NCBI RefSeq assembly: GCF_025264685.1
Contig: NZ_CP073721.1
Span: 1,169,001 to 1,233,000 of the forward strand
Length of the DNA: 64,000 bases
DNA from: Dactylosporangium roseum
GTDB taxonomy: Bacteria; Actinomycetota; Actinomycetes; Mycobacteriales; Micromonosporaceae
Reading direction: 5' to 3'
A model generated the notes under the pieces. The model had not been told where the DNA came from. It did not search any database and saw nothing but the letters and a program-made list of their open reading frames with translations. Made by a program: the position numbers and the translations under genes. Below are positions 1 through 7,494 of this stretch, piece after piece (position 1 is the first letter of the stretch; every line of letters starts with the position of its first letter).

Positions 1-208
1 GGATGCCGTGCGCCTCCGGCTCGTCGTCGCCGTCCTCCTCAGACCACTCCAGCACGTCGCGGTCGCAGTCGGTGTCGAGGCACTCCTGCCAGGCCCGGCA
101 CGTGTCGGTCACGCCGTCGCAGGTCAGCGTGTACGTCAGGGCGCCGTCGACCTCGGTGATGGTCAGGGTGTGCGGCGGGAAGCCAGTGATCGTGAAGTCG
201 GCGGTCAC
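1..208 (-). CDS. Hypothetical protein, truncated by window edge
   Basis: A leftward frame opens at GTG 206-208 and runs off the window edge after 69 codons. The GTG overlaps the TGA of the preceding gene (GTGA), the common junction type in this operon, and this decides the start. The product begins VTADFTITGFPPHT, has cysteines in TCDGVTDTC and ECLDTDC, and ends acidic. No family is recognised. It is probably the next member of the leftward early operon. Confidence 0.6.
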   Translation of the reverse strand, partial: MTADFTITGFPPHTLTITEVDGALTYTLTCDGVTDTCRAWQECLDTDCDRDVLEWSEEDGDDEPEAHGI

Positions 209-426
209 CGGGCAGCCGCCTCGATGACGCGACCGAACTCCCAGCCGAACGCTGACGTCTCATGCCACGTCCCGGTCGTCCGGTTGATCAGCGTGTCGAA
301 CCGGACCCGATGCCGGCACCAGTCCGGGTTCTCCTGCGACGGCTCGCAGCCGCCGAGGATGGTGGCGTCGTAGCCGTGCAGGATGCGGCGCTCACCCTCA
401 TGCACCAGGCACGTCTCGGCGGTCAC
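205..426 (-). CDS. Small hypothetical phage protein (73 aa)
   Basis: The chosen start, GTG at 424-426, overlaps the stop of the zinc-ribbon gene as GTGA. A GTG 33 bases further upstream would create a long overlap. The product has Cys and His residues (ETCLVHEGER, CEPSQENPDWCRHR) that could bind a metal, but no known domain is visible. It lies in a chain of overlapping leftward genes and is probably translationally coupled on both sides. Confidence 0.6.
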   Translation of the reverse strand: MTAETCLVHEGERRILHGYDATILGGCEPSQENPDWCRHRVRFDTLINRTTGTWHETSAFGWEFGRVIEAAAR

Positions 427-1067
427 CGGGCACCCGCCCCGGCCCGCAGCGTGCGCCACCGGTTCAGGTCGGCGTCACGGTCGGCGGCGTCGCTGCACAG
501 CCCGCACAGCCGCTTCGCCCACGGCTGACCGTGCTCGCGGCCGATCCCGACCACCTCGCCACCGCAGCGCCGGCACTCGTACGGGGCCGTCGGGTCAAGC
601 GTGCCGGCCAGCACCTCGGCGGCACACGGCAGGCATCGCGGCTGCTGGTCGCCGCCGAGCACCTCGGCCTCGTGGACGCCGCACTCGACACAGCAGCGGG
701 ACCCGTCGGTGCCGTTCGACGTCCACCGTGCCCGGCACTGCGGGCAGTAGAACCGGTCACCGTCGTGGGAGGTGGCGACGTGGCAGAACTCGCAGTCCGG
801 CGGCGGGAAGTCCAGATCCGCCACCTCGACCCTGTCCAGCTCGGCGAGCCGGTCCGTGAGCGGGTGAACGCGGACGTTCGCGAGGGGCGCGAACTCGCCC
901 GACGACGGGCGCAGCGTCGGCACACCCTTCAGCAGGTAGGCGTCGGTCCAGGTGGTGCTGGTGGTCCATGCGGCGGCAGGCGTGCGGCGCCACTGGATGA
1001 GGGTGCCGGGCCTGTGGGCGGCGTTCCAGGCCGCAACCTCGGCGGCCTGGTCGGTGGTCGTGGTCAT
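423..1067 (-). CDS. Multi-zinc-ribbon protein (214 aa)
   Basis: The C-terminal two thirds carry successive CxxC knuckles: CEFC, CPQC, CVEC, CLPC, CRRC and CGLC, which could form about three zinc ribbons. The N-terminal part (AEVAAWNAAHRPGTLIQWRR) is typical of short actinophage proteins but has no named function. The ATG overlaps the stop of the upstream gene as ATGA. A role in binding nucleic acid or a host protein is inference from the zinc knuckles only. Confidence 0.7.
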   Translation of the reverse strand: MTTTTDQAAEVAAWNAAHRPGTLIQWRRTPAAAWTTSTTWTDAYLLKGVPTLRPSSGEFAPLANVRVHPLTDRLAELDRVEVADLDFPPPDCEFCHVATSHDGDRFYCPQCRARWTSNGTDGSRCCVECGVHEAEVLGGDQQPRCLPCAAEVLAGTLDPTAPYECRRCGGEVVGIGREHGQPWAKRLCGLCSDAADRDADLNRWRTLRAGAGAR

Positions 1068-1264
1068 CGCCCCGACCCCCGCAGCGTCTCGTGTAGGTCG
1101 CGGAGGGTCGAGTCCAGGCTGTCGAGCTGGTCGGCGACCGCGAGGGTCGCGTGCGCCTGGGCTGCGGCGATCTGCAGGTCGTAGTCGAGGCGATCCGGCT
1201 TGGGCAGGCCGGCGAGGATCGCCTCCGCCTGGGCGTAGTGCGTGGGCTTGTCAGGTGTGGTCAT
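1064..1264 (-). CDS. Small helical protein (66 aa)
   Basis: The ATG at 1262-1264 is chosen because GGAAGGA lies just upstream; the frame stays open further but lacks a comparable ribosome binding site. The product (MTTPDKPTHYAQAEAILAGL then an Ala/Leu-rich tail) is predicted to be mostly helical and resembles the short proteins found widely in actinomycete mobile elements. It ends in an ATGA overlap with the zinc-ribbon gene. The function is unknown. Confidence 0.6.
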   Translation of the reverse strand: MTTPDKPTHYAQAEAILAGLPKPDRLDYDLQIAAAQAHATLAVADQLDSLDSTLRDLHETLRGSGR

Positions 1265-1296
1265 CGTGGTTCCTTCCGTTGGGGGAATCGGGCCGG

Positions 1297-1554
1297 TCAC
1301 ACGTGCTCGCGGCTGGCCTGGTGCAACGCCGCCGCAGCGATGGCGCAGAACAACGTCGCGGCGCCGATCGTGGCCCGAACCAAGTTCTCCAGGCCCAGGT
1401 GCACGACGGCCGCCACGAACGACGAACCGATCCAGGCGGCAAGCAGCGAGGGCGGAATCCACGCCTTGCGAAGCTTCTTCAGGCAGAACGCCACACCGGC
1501 AGCAGCGGACCCGAACGAGGCGAGGGCCGCCACGAGCAGCCAGAACGTCGTCAT
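1297..1554 (-). CDS. Small membrane protein (85 aa)
   Basis: The product has about three hydrophobic stretches (FWLLVAALASFGSAAAGVAF, LLAAWIGSSFVAAVVHLG, IGAATLFCAIAAAAL) separated by short basic loops such as KKLRKAW. It is probably an integral membrane protein of unknown role. The ATG overlaps the TGA of the DUF4097-like gene (ATGA), so the two are likely coupled. Confidence 0.6.
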   Translation of the reverse strand: MTTFWLLVAALASFGSAAAGVAFCLKKLRKAWIPPSLLAAWIGSSFVAAVVHLGLENLVRATIGAATLFCAIAAAALHQASREHV

Positions 1555-2279
1555 CGGTTCCGCACCCGCCCCGACACCGACGACGCGTCCAGGTCGATCC
1601 CGCCGGCCGCCCGGACCGACCCCGACACCGTCCGCGCGTCACACCGCGCCGACGACGGACCTGACACGTCGATCGACCCCGACGTGGAGTTCAGCCGCGC
1701 CCGGCCCGACACCCGCTCGACGCTGATCGAACCGGAGACGGTACGCACGTCGACGTCACGGACCGCACCGAGCTCCACCGAACCCGACGTGGAGTTGACG
1801 TCCGCCCGGTCCAGGTCGCCGACGACGCCGACATCACCGGAGATGGTGTTGACGCCGATGCTCGAACCGGACGGGACGCGGGCCACGACGTGTACCGGCG
1901 ACATCGACACGAATGTGCCGCCCGACACTGGCCGGCCGTTGACGAACACGCCGCCGCCGGCCTGGATGACACCGAAGTTGTCGCCGGCGATGAACACCCC
2001 GCCGACGCTGTTGACGCTCACTGACCGGAAGCCACGACCCGACTGGATGACGGTCGTGCCGGCGTTCTGCGGGAAGCGGACGGTGAGTCGGTCGCCGGAG
2101 GCGTCGAGGGTTGCGGCGTTCACCGCGTCGGCCGACGAGCCGGAGTCGTCGGTGGTGGAGATGGTCAACTCGGCGTGGGTGCGCTGCTCGGCGATCACCG
2201 ACAGGGAGAACGCGCCGAGAGAGGCGTGCAGCTCGATCGGGCCGGGGGATTGTGCGGCCAAGGTTCGGGTCGTGGGCAT
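1551..2279 (-). CDS. DUF4097-like beta-repeat protein (242 aa)
   Basis: The second half is a ladder of short repeats (NTISGDVGVVG, NSTSGSVELG, RTVSGSISVERVSG, NSTSGSIDVSG, RTVSGSVRA) typical of the DUF4097 (bactofilin/adhesin-like) beta-solenoid family. The start is ATG 2277-2279 with GGAG upstream; the same frame is open well beyond it. The family is common in actinomycetes and has no established enzymatic role. Its place among phage early genes is unusual. There is no signal peptide, so it is probably cytoplasmic or membrane-peripheral. Confidence 0.7.
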   Translation of the reverse strand: MPTTRTLAAQSPGPIELHASLGAFSLSVIAEQRTHAELTISTTDDSGSSADAVNAATLDASGDRLTVRFPQNAGTTVIQSGRGFRSVSVNSVGGVFIAGDNFGVIQAGGGVFVNGRPVSGGTFVSMSPVHVVARVPSGSSIGVNTISGDVGVVGDLDRADVNSTSGSVELGAVRDVDVRTVSGSISVERVSGRARLNSTSGSIDVSGPSSARCDARTVSGSVRAAGGIDLDASSVSGRVRNR

Positions 2280-2299
2280 CGAAAGCTCCGTTCTGCAGG

Positions 2300-2845
2300 T
2301 CAGGCGCCAGGGGTGGACAGGACGTCTTCGCGGCATGAGGTGCAGACCGCGAATTGGTAGATCAGCGACCCGAACTGGACCACCGACGGGTAGATCGGGT
2401 CGTCGGCGCCGCCACCGGCGCATTCGTGGCCGCACGCGTCGCAGGTCCGGTCGGCCACCGACCCCTTCTTCGGGACCAGCAGGTACGTGCAGGCCAGGCA
2501 GACGATCGTGTTCAGCCGCCACGGTGCCGCGGTCACAGGCTGGGGCCGGTCGACGGTCGGGTTGTGCATGCAGGTGTCGGCGGTGCCGGTGCAGTAGGCG
2601 ATCCACGCCTCGATGACGCCGAGGCGCAGCCAGCCGGGGACCTGTTCGGCGGTGCCGCCGATCCGGGTGCCGTTGAGGTAGGCGCCGATTTCGGTGGCGA
2701 GGTTGCGGGTGTGCCGGTTCGCGGCGCCGTGCTGGTCGGCGACGGCGGTCGGGAGGAGGTTCTGGCAGTGCTGGGCGATCTCGACGAACTGCGGGTGGAG
2801 CATCAGTTGCTCCAGCGCCAACGTGAATCGGGTGTCGGTCTTCAT
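2300..2845 (-). CDS. Zinc-ribbon protein (181 aa)
   Basis: The start MKTDTRFTLALEQ follows a strong GGAGGTC site. An in-frame ATG at 2935 overlaps the primase stop (TGATG) and would add 30 residues of low-complexity basic sequence; it is the alternative. The C-terminal half carries CLAC, CDACGHEC and CTSC, likely a zinc ribbon pair. The N-terminal half is helical and includes HPQFVEIAQHCQNLLPTAVA. It follows the primase-helicase in the operon, so a replication-accessory role is possible but unproved. Confidence 0.65.
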   Translation of the reverse strand: MKTDTRFTLALEQLMLHPQFVEIAQHCQNLLPTAVADQHGAANRHTRNLATEIGAYLNGTRIGGTAEQVPGWLRLGVIEAWIAYCTGTADTCMHNPTVDRPQPVTAAPWRLNTIVCLACTYLLVPKKGSVADRTCDACGHECAGGGADDPIYPSVVQFGSLIYQFAVCTSCREDVLSTPGA

Positions 2846-2934
2846 CGGGCGGACCTCCGGTTGTGGGCGGTCGGGCTCAGATCGGCGGCGAGGAACTGGC
2901 AGAGCGGGTGTCCGTACGGACCTCACGGCCGCCA

Positions 2935-4944
2935 TCAGGCGGCCTCGACGGCGGCGGGGCACTCGTCGTGGTAGCCGGACGTCACGTCGATCAGGGCGAC
3001 GAGTGCCCCGCCGCAGCGGGCGCACGCCGGCTGTTCTCCGGCAGTTCCGGCAGAATCGCCGTACTCCCCCCCGTGCGCGAGATATAAAACGCCCTGTACG
3101 TCACCGTCAGTGCCCTCGACATCGCGCGTCTTTCCGGGGTTGGGGACAGTGCGCTCTGAAACTGCCGGAACTGCCGGGGCAAGATCATCGTCGGGGGCTT
3201 CGGTCGGCCACTTCTCGTCCGTCTCGGTACGCAGCGTGATGTTCAACGCTCGGATCGAGCCGGGCGTCCGACGCACCTCGAACACGCCGTTGATGCTGGT
3301 CACGCGGTCGATAACCTTGCGCTCGCCCATTGGCTTCGCCTGCTGCTGCTCCGCCCAGCGGTTGAAAGCCTGCGCAAACGCACGCTTCGTAATCGTCAGG
3401 CTCCCCGGCAGTTCCGTCCCGGCAATAACTGCCGAGCCGTCCGGCGTAACTGCCTGGACCTTGCACTGCTCGGCGACAAACTGCCGGACCCGATCCGACC
3501 GCACCTCGAACTCGCGGCGGATCTGCGGGTCGGTCTTTAGGTAGCCGCCGCGGGCCGTCATCCGCTGCCAGGCAGTTACCCAGCGCACGAGAATGCCGGG
3601 CAGCTCCTCGGCGATCATCTTCGCCTCGATCGTCGGGTCCTCGCGGCCGGCGAACGACTTCAGGAACCCGAACGGCTTGATCCGCTCCACGTACGCCGAC
3701 GACGACTCGCCAACCGTCGGCAGCTCGTTGGCGGAGAACGCGAACAGTGCCCGGTTGACGAACGCGAACTGACTGCCGAACTTCCGATCCGCCTGCACCG
3801 GATCCTCGCCGGTGAGCATCTTGAAGACGCTCATGTCCTCGACGTGCGCCGACGACAGGTCCGCCGCGCAGTTCAGGATTTTCCCGTACAGGTTCGCCGC
3901 CGCGAACCGGTTCTCGGACAACTGGTGCAGCGTCACCGCCGAGTAGTTCTCATCACCGGCGATCTTCTGCATCAGCCGTAGATAGGTGCTCTTCCCCGAC
4001 CGGGACGGCCCGAACAGGAACACGGCCTTCGTCGGGGTCCGGGACGGGTCGAGCATGGTGGAGGTGGACTCTTCGAGGTCGTTCACCTGGTCGCCGATCG
4101 CCTCAGCGAGCCACCTGTCGTAGGTCGGGCACTTCGCGTCCGGGTTCCACTCGATCGGCAACTGCGTACCCGACAGGTAGATCGGGTCGTGCGGCTTCAA
4201 CGTGCCGGTCGCAAGGTCCAGCATGCCGTTGCGGACATTGAGCAAGGCGGTGTCTCCGTGTTCGGGTAGAAAGCGGCTGATGTTGAACAACTGGCCGGCG
4301 GCGAACTCCTCGGCCGCGCCGCGATGCCCGGGCCGGTATCGGTCGCCGAGAAGATCGGAGATGACGCCGACGAAGGCGGTGCCGTCGATGTGGAAGACGC
4401 CGCTGCGGTACAGGGCGACCTTCCGTTCGCGGGTCAGCGCGGCCGGGTAGCGGTCGACGATGGCTAGGTAGAGCCGCTGGACGAGTAGTCCGTTGTGGTC
4501 GAAGAACCCGATGTCGCCTGCGGTTTCCTGGCGGTCGGTTCGCTTGGACGGTTTGCGGGGGAGCCGGGGCTTCGCCTGGGCGATGAGGTTGGCGAGGTAG
4601 GTGGTCCGGCGTTCGGCCGGGCGGGAAGTGAGGACGGTGGCGAGCCGGGCGCGGCCGGGCAGACTGAGGTAGCGGACGCTGCTCGCCCCGTCGGCCATGA
4701 GCGCGTCGGTCAGCGCAGTTGCCGCCTGGTGCGCCTGCGGATCGCCGGCAACGTCCATGGCGAAGGCGACGACGACGGGTTTGCCTTCGACGGCAGAGAG
4801 GTCTTCAGGCGGGCTGTCGCTGGTTGCCCAGCTTCGACAGCCCGCCACCCCGAGGACCTGCACGCCCGGGGGAGCGCACTCCTCGGCGACTTTGGCCTGC
4901 TCAACGCCTTCGACGACGAGGATCGTCGGTGCTTCGTCCGTCAC
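2935..4944 (-). CDS. D5-like primase-helicase, SF3 ATPase (669 aa)
   Basis: The central part matches phage/plasmid D5_N plus superfamily 3 helicases of the P4-alpha type. Walker A GPSRSGKST lies at about residues 311-319, followed by the Walker B-like region ILNCAADLSSA and an Asn sensor region FSANELPTVGE. The extreme N-terminus has a short TOPRIM-like piece (ILVVEGVEQAK; AFAMDVAGDPQAH), but no zinc-finger primase domain precedes it, so priming activity may be split, lost or supplied elsewhere. The C-terminus ends in CARCGGALVALIDV, a probable zinc knuckle. The start is GTG 4942-4944 with a G-rich site. It is expected to unwind the phage origin. Confidence 0.85.
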   Translation of the reverse strand: MTDEAPTILVVEGVEQAKVAEECAPPGVQVLGVAGCRSWATSDSPPEDLSAVEGKPVVVAFAMDVAGDPQAHQAATALTDALMADGASSVRYLSLPGRARLATVLTSRPAERRTTYLANLIAQAKPRLPRKPSKRTDRQETAGDIGFFDHNGLLVQRLYLAIVDRYPAALTRERKVALYRSGVFHIDGTAFVGVISDLLGDRYRPGHRGAAEEFAAGQLFNISRFLPEHGDTALLNVRNGMLDLATGTLKPHDPIYLSGTQLPIEWNPDAKCPTYDRWLAEAIGDQVNDLEESTSTMLDPSRTPTKAVFLFGPSRSGKSTYLRLMQKIAGDENYSAVTLHQLSENRFAAANLYGKILNCAADLSSAHVEDMSVFKMLTGEDPVQADRKFGSQFAFVNRALFAFSANELPTVGESSSAYVERIKPFGFLKSFAGREDPTIEAKMIAEELPGILVRWVTAWQRMTARGGYLKTDPQIRREFEVRSDRVRQFVAEQCKVQAVTPDGSAVIAGTELPGSLTITKRAFAQAFNRWAEQQQAKPMGERKVIDRVTSINGVFEVRRTPGSIRALNITLRTETDEKWPTEAPDDDLAPAVPAVSERTVPNPGKTRDVEGTDGDVQGVLYLAHGGEYGDSAGTAGEQPACARCGGALVALIDVTSGYHDECPAAVEAA

Positions 4945-5012
4945 GTGTCCCCCCGCGTGCCGGCCGCCCGCAGGGATGCGCCGCTACGGGCGGCCGGCTG
5001 TGTGTTGCGCAT
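4941..5012 (-). CDS. Possible 23-codon leader ORF before the primase-helicase
   Basis: An ATG at 5010-5012 opens a 23-codon frame (MRNTQPAARSGASLRAAGTR then GDT) whose TGA overlaps the primase GTG as GTGA. GGAAGGGG lies about 8 bases upstream. Such an overlap would allow translational coupling. Its size and the high G+C background mean it could be chance. Confidence 0.25.
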   Translation of the reverse strand: MRNTQPAARSGASLRAAGTRGDT

Positions 5013-5050
5013 GGAGGAGAACCCCTTCCTTGGGGTCAGGAGGGGTGCTG

Positions 5051-5227
5051 TCAGAAGATGCGGTGCACGGACAGCAGCGGCGCGGCGTCGCGGAGGGCGG
5101 CGCGCAGCTCGTTGCTGTAGACGGCGTCGCGGCGACGGTTGCGCTGCTGGCGGTCCTCGCGGCGGGCGCGGGCGTCGGTGGTGATGGTGCGGGTGGTGCC
5201 GATCTTGCTAGGCTGAGCGTGAGACAT
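5051..5227 (-). CDS. Small basic protein (58 aa)
   Basis: ATG 5225-5227 lies 9 bases after GGAG. The product (MSHAQPSKIGTTRTITTDAR..., ending LLSVHRIF) is highly basic, with an Arg-rich helix ARREDRQQRNRRRDAVYSNE, suggesting DNA or RNA binding. It lies between the XRE regulator and the primase-helicase in the leftward operon. No family is recognised. Confidence 0.5.
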   Translation of the reverse strand: MSHAQPSKIGTTRTITTDARARREDRQQRNRRRDAVYSNELRAALRDAAPLLSVHRIF

Positions 5228-5308
5228 GACGGAAGCTCCATTCCGTTAGGGCCCAGCGCAAAGGTGGTCGGACACCTGCTGGGCCTGTTGTCGTTTCTGG
5301 GATAGGGG

Positions 5309-5581
5309 TCAGGCGGCCTTCGCCGGCTTGGTGCTCTTGCGGGCCGCGCGGCCGTCGAGGGCCTGCTCTAGCTCGCCGAGAAGCTCCGCCCAACGGATCG
5401 CGGGTTCGCCGCGGGGGACAGCGAGTCCGTTCTCCCAGCGGGACAGCGCACCGACGGTGACGCCGATCGCGCCGCAGACCTCGTTCATCGACAGCTTCGC
5501 TCGCTGCCGGATGGTCCGGCCGCTGCCGCTTTCCGCGTGCTGGCGGGCCGCCATGAGGCTCAGGATGGCCTTGGTGGACAT
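5309..5581 (-). CDS. XRE-family HTH regulator, repressor-like (90 aa)
   Basis: A canonical Cro/CI-type helix-turn-helix spans about residues 30-60 (KLSMNEVCGAIGVTVGALSR, then WENGLAVP). It is the first leftward gene from the divergent 5,604-5,682 region, whose palindromes are its likely operators. By position it may act as a repressor or Cro-like switch between the leftward and rightward early operons; this is inference. The start at ATG 5579-5581 is preferred to one eight codons upstream, which would sit inside the operator. The C-terminus is Lys/Ala rich. Confidence 0.75.
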   Translation of the reverse strand: MSTKAILSLMAARQHAESGSGRTIRQRAKLSMNEVCGAIGVTVGALSRWENGLAVPRGEPAIRWAELLGELEQALDGRAARKSTKPAKAA

Positions 5582-5603
5582 GACCCCATGCTGGCAGAAA
5601 ATC

Positions 5604-5682
5604 AAGAGGTTTGCAACATCTGAAGACGCGGACAGACATCTTCGGATCGAACTTGACGCAAAGGATCCTTTGCAGACCTCTT
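5604..5682. promoter_or_regulatory. Divergent operator-promoter region
   Basis: A perfect 16-bp palindrome (GCAAAGGATCCTTTGC, 5658-5673) overlaps a candidate rightward -35 (TTTGCA, 5669-5674), with a candidate -10 (TACCTT) 17 bases on. AAGAGGTTTGCAA at 5604-5616 is repeated inverted at 5670-5682 with one mismatch. This geometry suits looping or cooperative binding by the adjacent XRE protein; the protein-site pairing is inference. Confidence 0.6.
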
Positions 5683-5713
5683 AAAAGGCCATACCTTGGT
5701 CCGCGTGGGGGAC

Positions 5714-6280
5714 ATGACGAGGTCAGGGCATGCGCCCGCAAATGTGGACGCAACCAGGGAAGACCTGGACGGGCTTGAGCTCGAGCACTTCGCCGAAGAC
5801 GACGTCACGCTGACCTTCCAGCGGTACCCCGACGACAACGGGCCATGGATGCTGCGCATGTACTGGCAGACCATCGACGGCCGGCGTGAATGCGTCGGGA
5901 TCAAGCTGTCCTCCATGGCCACCCGCGCCGAGAACCGGGCCGTACCGCCGCCGCTGCAGATGCCGGCCACCGGCGTTCCACTCACCCCGGGCATCGTCCG
6001 CGAGTTGAGGATCGGCGACCTGATCCGGGCCGAGCGTGAGCGGCTTGACGAGACGCGGGACGCGCCTGCCGTGCGCCCGGCCGGGCTGCGTGAATCCACG
6101 TGGCGGCGCCTGCAGGAGGTGGCTGCCATCTACCGTGCCGCGTACTCGGCCGGCGGCAAGCCGACCACCGCAGTCGCCGAGCGCTTCGGGCTGACCGTCG
6201 GCGGCGCGTCGAGCCTCGTGTCGCGGGCGCGCGACGTGGGGTTGCTGCCGCCGACGTCGCGGGGGGCGTCACAGGGGTAG
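5714..6280 (+). CDS. DNA-binding protein with C-terminal HTH (188 aa)
   Basis: The C-terminal 50 residues (GGKPTTAVAERFGLTVGGAS, then SLVSRARDVGLLPP) form a helix-turn-helix like those in small actinomycete element-borne regulators. The N-terminal part (LEHFAEDDVTLTFQRYPDDN, WMLRMYWQTIDGRRECVGIK) is a conserved-looking but unnamed domain. It is the first rightward gene from the divergent operator. ATG 5714 is preferred to the upstream TTG at 5696. It probably regulates the rightward early genes. Confidence 0.65.
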   Translation: MTRSGHAPANVDATREDLDGLELEHFAEDDVTLTFQRYPDDNGPWMLRMYWQTIDGRRECVGIKLSSMATRAENRAVPPPLQMPATGVPLTPGIVRELRIGDLIRAERERLDETRDAPAVRPAGLRESTWRRLQEVAAIYRAAYSAGGKPTTAVAERFGLTVGGASSLVSRARDVGLLPPTSRGASQG

Positions 6281-6381
6281 AGGGCAGCATCCAGGGGATC
6301 GGGCTGCGAGCCGGGGATCACGGTAGGGGAGGCGTGGCGGCGACGCCAGCCGCGAGGGCCATACCGATCCCGCCCGGGCGC

Positions 6382-6387
6382 TACGCT
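6382..6387 (+). promoter_or_regulatory. Candidate -10 of a leaderless promoter
   Basis: TACGCT fits the actinomycete TAnnnT -10 and sits 6 bases before GTG 6394, so transcription would start at the start codon. No clear -35 or ribosome binding site is visible. Confidence 0.4.
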
Positions 6388-6393
6388 GCGCGC

Positions 6394-6621
6394 GTGACGA
6401 TGGAGGCGCGGTACGGCGGGACCTGCCCGTTGTGTGAGCGGCCGTACCGGATCGGGCAGGACATTGCCCGAGTCCCCGGTGGTCGGCAGTGGGGTCACCC
6501 CGAGTGTGCTGAGGCGGCGGCGAACACGCAGGCGATCCTCGACGGCAAGACGTTCCGCGGGCACAAGCCGTCCGACTGGCGGCTCGGCCGTGGCCCGGGG
6601 TCGAGCCGCAAGCAGCGGTGA
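6394..6621 (+). CDS. Small zinc-finger protein (75 aa)
   Basis: CPLC, followed by an Ile/Gly-rich hairpin (YRIGQDIARVPG) and WGHPEC, form a compact Cys4/Cys2HisCys zinc finger seen in many actinophage proteins. GTG 6394 or ATG 6400 could start it. Absence of a ribosome binding site and a -10 six bases upstream favour a leaderless GTG start. The C-terminus is basic (RLGRGPGSSRKQR). Probable nucleic-acid or protein binder. Confidence 0.6.
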   Translation: MTMEARYGGTCPLCERPYRIGQDIARVPGGRQWGHPECAEAAANTQAILDGKTFRGHKPSDWRLGRGPGSSRKQR

Positions 6622-6764
6622 CGACTGTCGCCGCATCGGGTTACCACTAGGCGGCCCGGGGAGCCCGAGGCCAGCCGCGGGGGCCATACGTGGTCGTCGA
6701 TCGGTGTCCAGCCGTGACCGGCCGCCCGATGCGTTCCGCCCCCTACCGGGTGGACGATCCGACC

Positions 6765-7169
6765 ATGACCCCTCTCCGTCTCATCGCCGCCGCTGCCCTG
6801 GTGGTCGCGTTGGCCGGCTGCGGCCCGGACAAGCCGGACAGCACCGGGAAGAACGCGGTTCTGTCGTCGCCGAGCCCGTCCGAGTCGCCGAGCCCGTCGC
6901 CGAGCCCGAGCCCCTCGCCGTCGCCGAGCGACGTCACCGCGCCCACCGCCGGGGCGCCCACCGCGGGCCGGACCACCACGAAGCCGCCCGCGCCGAAGAC
7001 CACGAAACCGCCGGCGCCGAAAACCTCCGCCCCGCCAGCCGGTGGCCACACAGTCACAGCGGGCGCCTACTGCTCGCCGGAAGGCGCGACAGGCGTGACC
7101 GTGACGGGAAAACCCATGCGGTGCACGCGGAAAGCGGGAGAGGACCGGGCACGGTGGCGGTCCCCGTGA
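6765..7169 (+). CDS. Secreted lipoprotein with Ser-Pro stalk (134 aa)
   Basis: The N-terminus is a lipoprotein signal (MTPLRLIAAAALVVALAGCG; lipobox LAGC, lipidated Cys about residue 18). A Ser-Pro/Thr-Pro-Lys stalk follows, then a small C-terminal domain (AYCSPEGATGVTVTGKPMRC, then TRKAGEDRARW) recurrent in actinomycete surface lipoproteins. It should be displayed on the host membrane. Phage lipoproteins of this kind can exclude superinfecting phage; that role is inference. It overlaps the next gene as TGATG. Confidence 0.75.
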   Translation: MTPLRLIAAAALVVALAGCGPDKPDSTGKNAVLSSPSPSESPSPSPSPSPSPSPSDVTAPTAGAPTAGRTTTKPPAPKTTKPPAPKTSAPPAGGHTVTAGAYCSPEGATGVTVTGKPMRCTRKAGEDRARWRSP

Positions 7170-7354
7170 TGCGGCTGGCCGGGATCTCGGCGCCGGGGAA
7201 GACCCCTGCGCCGGAGCTGTGTGTGATCTGCGGTCATGGCGCCTATGCGCACCGGGTGCGGGCCGAGGCGGGCGGTTGCGCGCTGTGCCCGGGCTCGGTG
7301 TGTCAGCCGCGGGCCGGTCGTGCTTTCACCACCAAGCGCGACCCATCCACCTGA
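7169..7354 (+). CDS. Small zinc-knuckle protein (61 aa)
   Basis: ATG 7169 overlaps the lipoprotein stop. CVICGHGAYAHR and CALCPGSVC give a probable Cys4/His zinc site. No family name is recognised. It is probably co-expressed with the lipoprotein. Confidence 0.55.
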   Translation: MRLAGISAPGKTPAPELCVICGHGAYAHRVRAEAGGCALCPGSVCQPRAGRAFTTKRDPST

Positions 7355-7389
7355 TCCGTTCCGGGTCTGGTAGGTGGACCATCCGACGG

Positions 7390-7494
7390 GTGATCCCTGC
7401 CCGATCCCTCGCCGCCGCGGCCGCCGTCCTGTACCGGCAGTGGGCGGGGTCGCCGGTGCAGGATCAGTGTGGGCATCGGGTGGAGGTGCCGTGA
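7390..7494 (+). CDS. Possible very small protein (34 aa)
   Basis: GTG 7390 opens a 34-codon frame ending in a GTGA overlap with the next gene. The product (VIPARSLAAAAAVLYRQWAG...) has one amphipathic or hydrophobic helix. The GGTGGACCATCCGAC just upstream nearly repeats a sequence before the lipoprotein gene (6749-6763, one mismatch). The coupling supports it, but size keeps confidence low. Confidence 0.35.
   Translation: MIPARSLAAAAAVLYRQWAGSPVQDQCGHRVEVP

Larger units (their letters stand above)
6345..6689 (+). repeat. Direct repeat of 20 bp in two intergenic spacers
   Basis: GCCAGCCGCGAGGGCCATAC at 6345-6364 recurs at 6670-6689 with one mismatch. Both copies lie in short spacers ahead of small genes, and the GGCCATAC end also occurs at 5687-5694 ahead of the 5,714 gene. 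A shared regulator or promoter element is possible. Confidence 0.45.

Noticed and set aside
952..2616. Long rightward open frame (over 550 codons) opposite the DUF4097-like gene
   Set aside because: It is antisense to several coherent leftward genes, has low-complexity Arg/Thr/Pro composition and no motif; high G+C makes such frames common.
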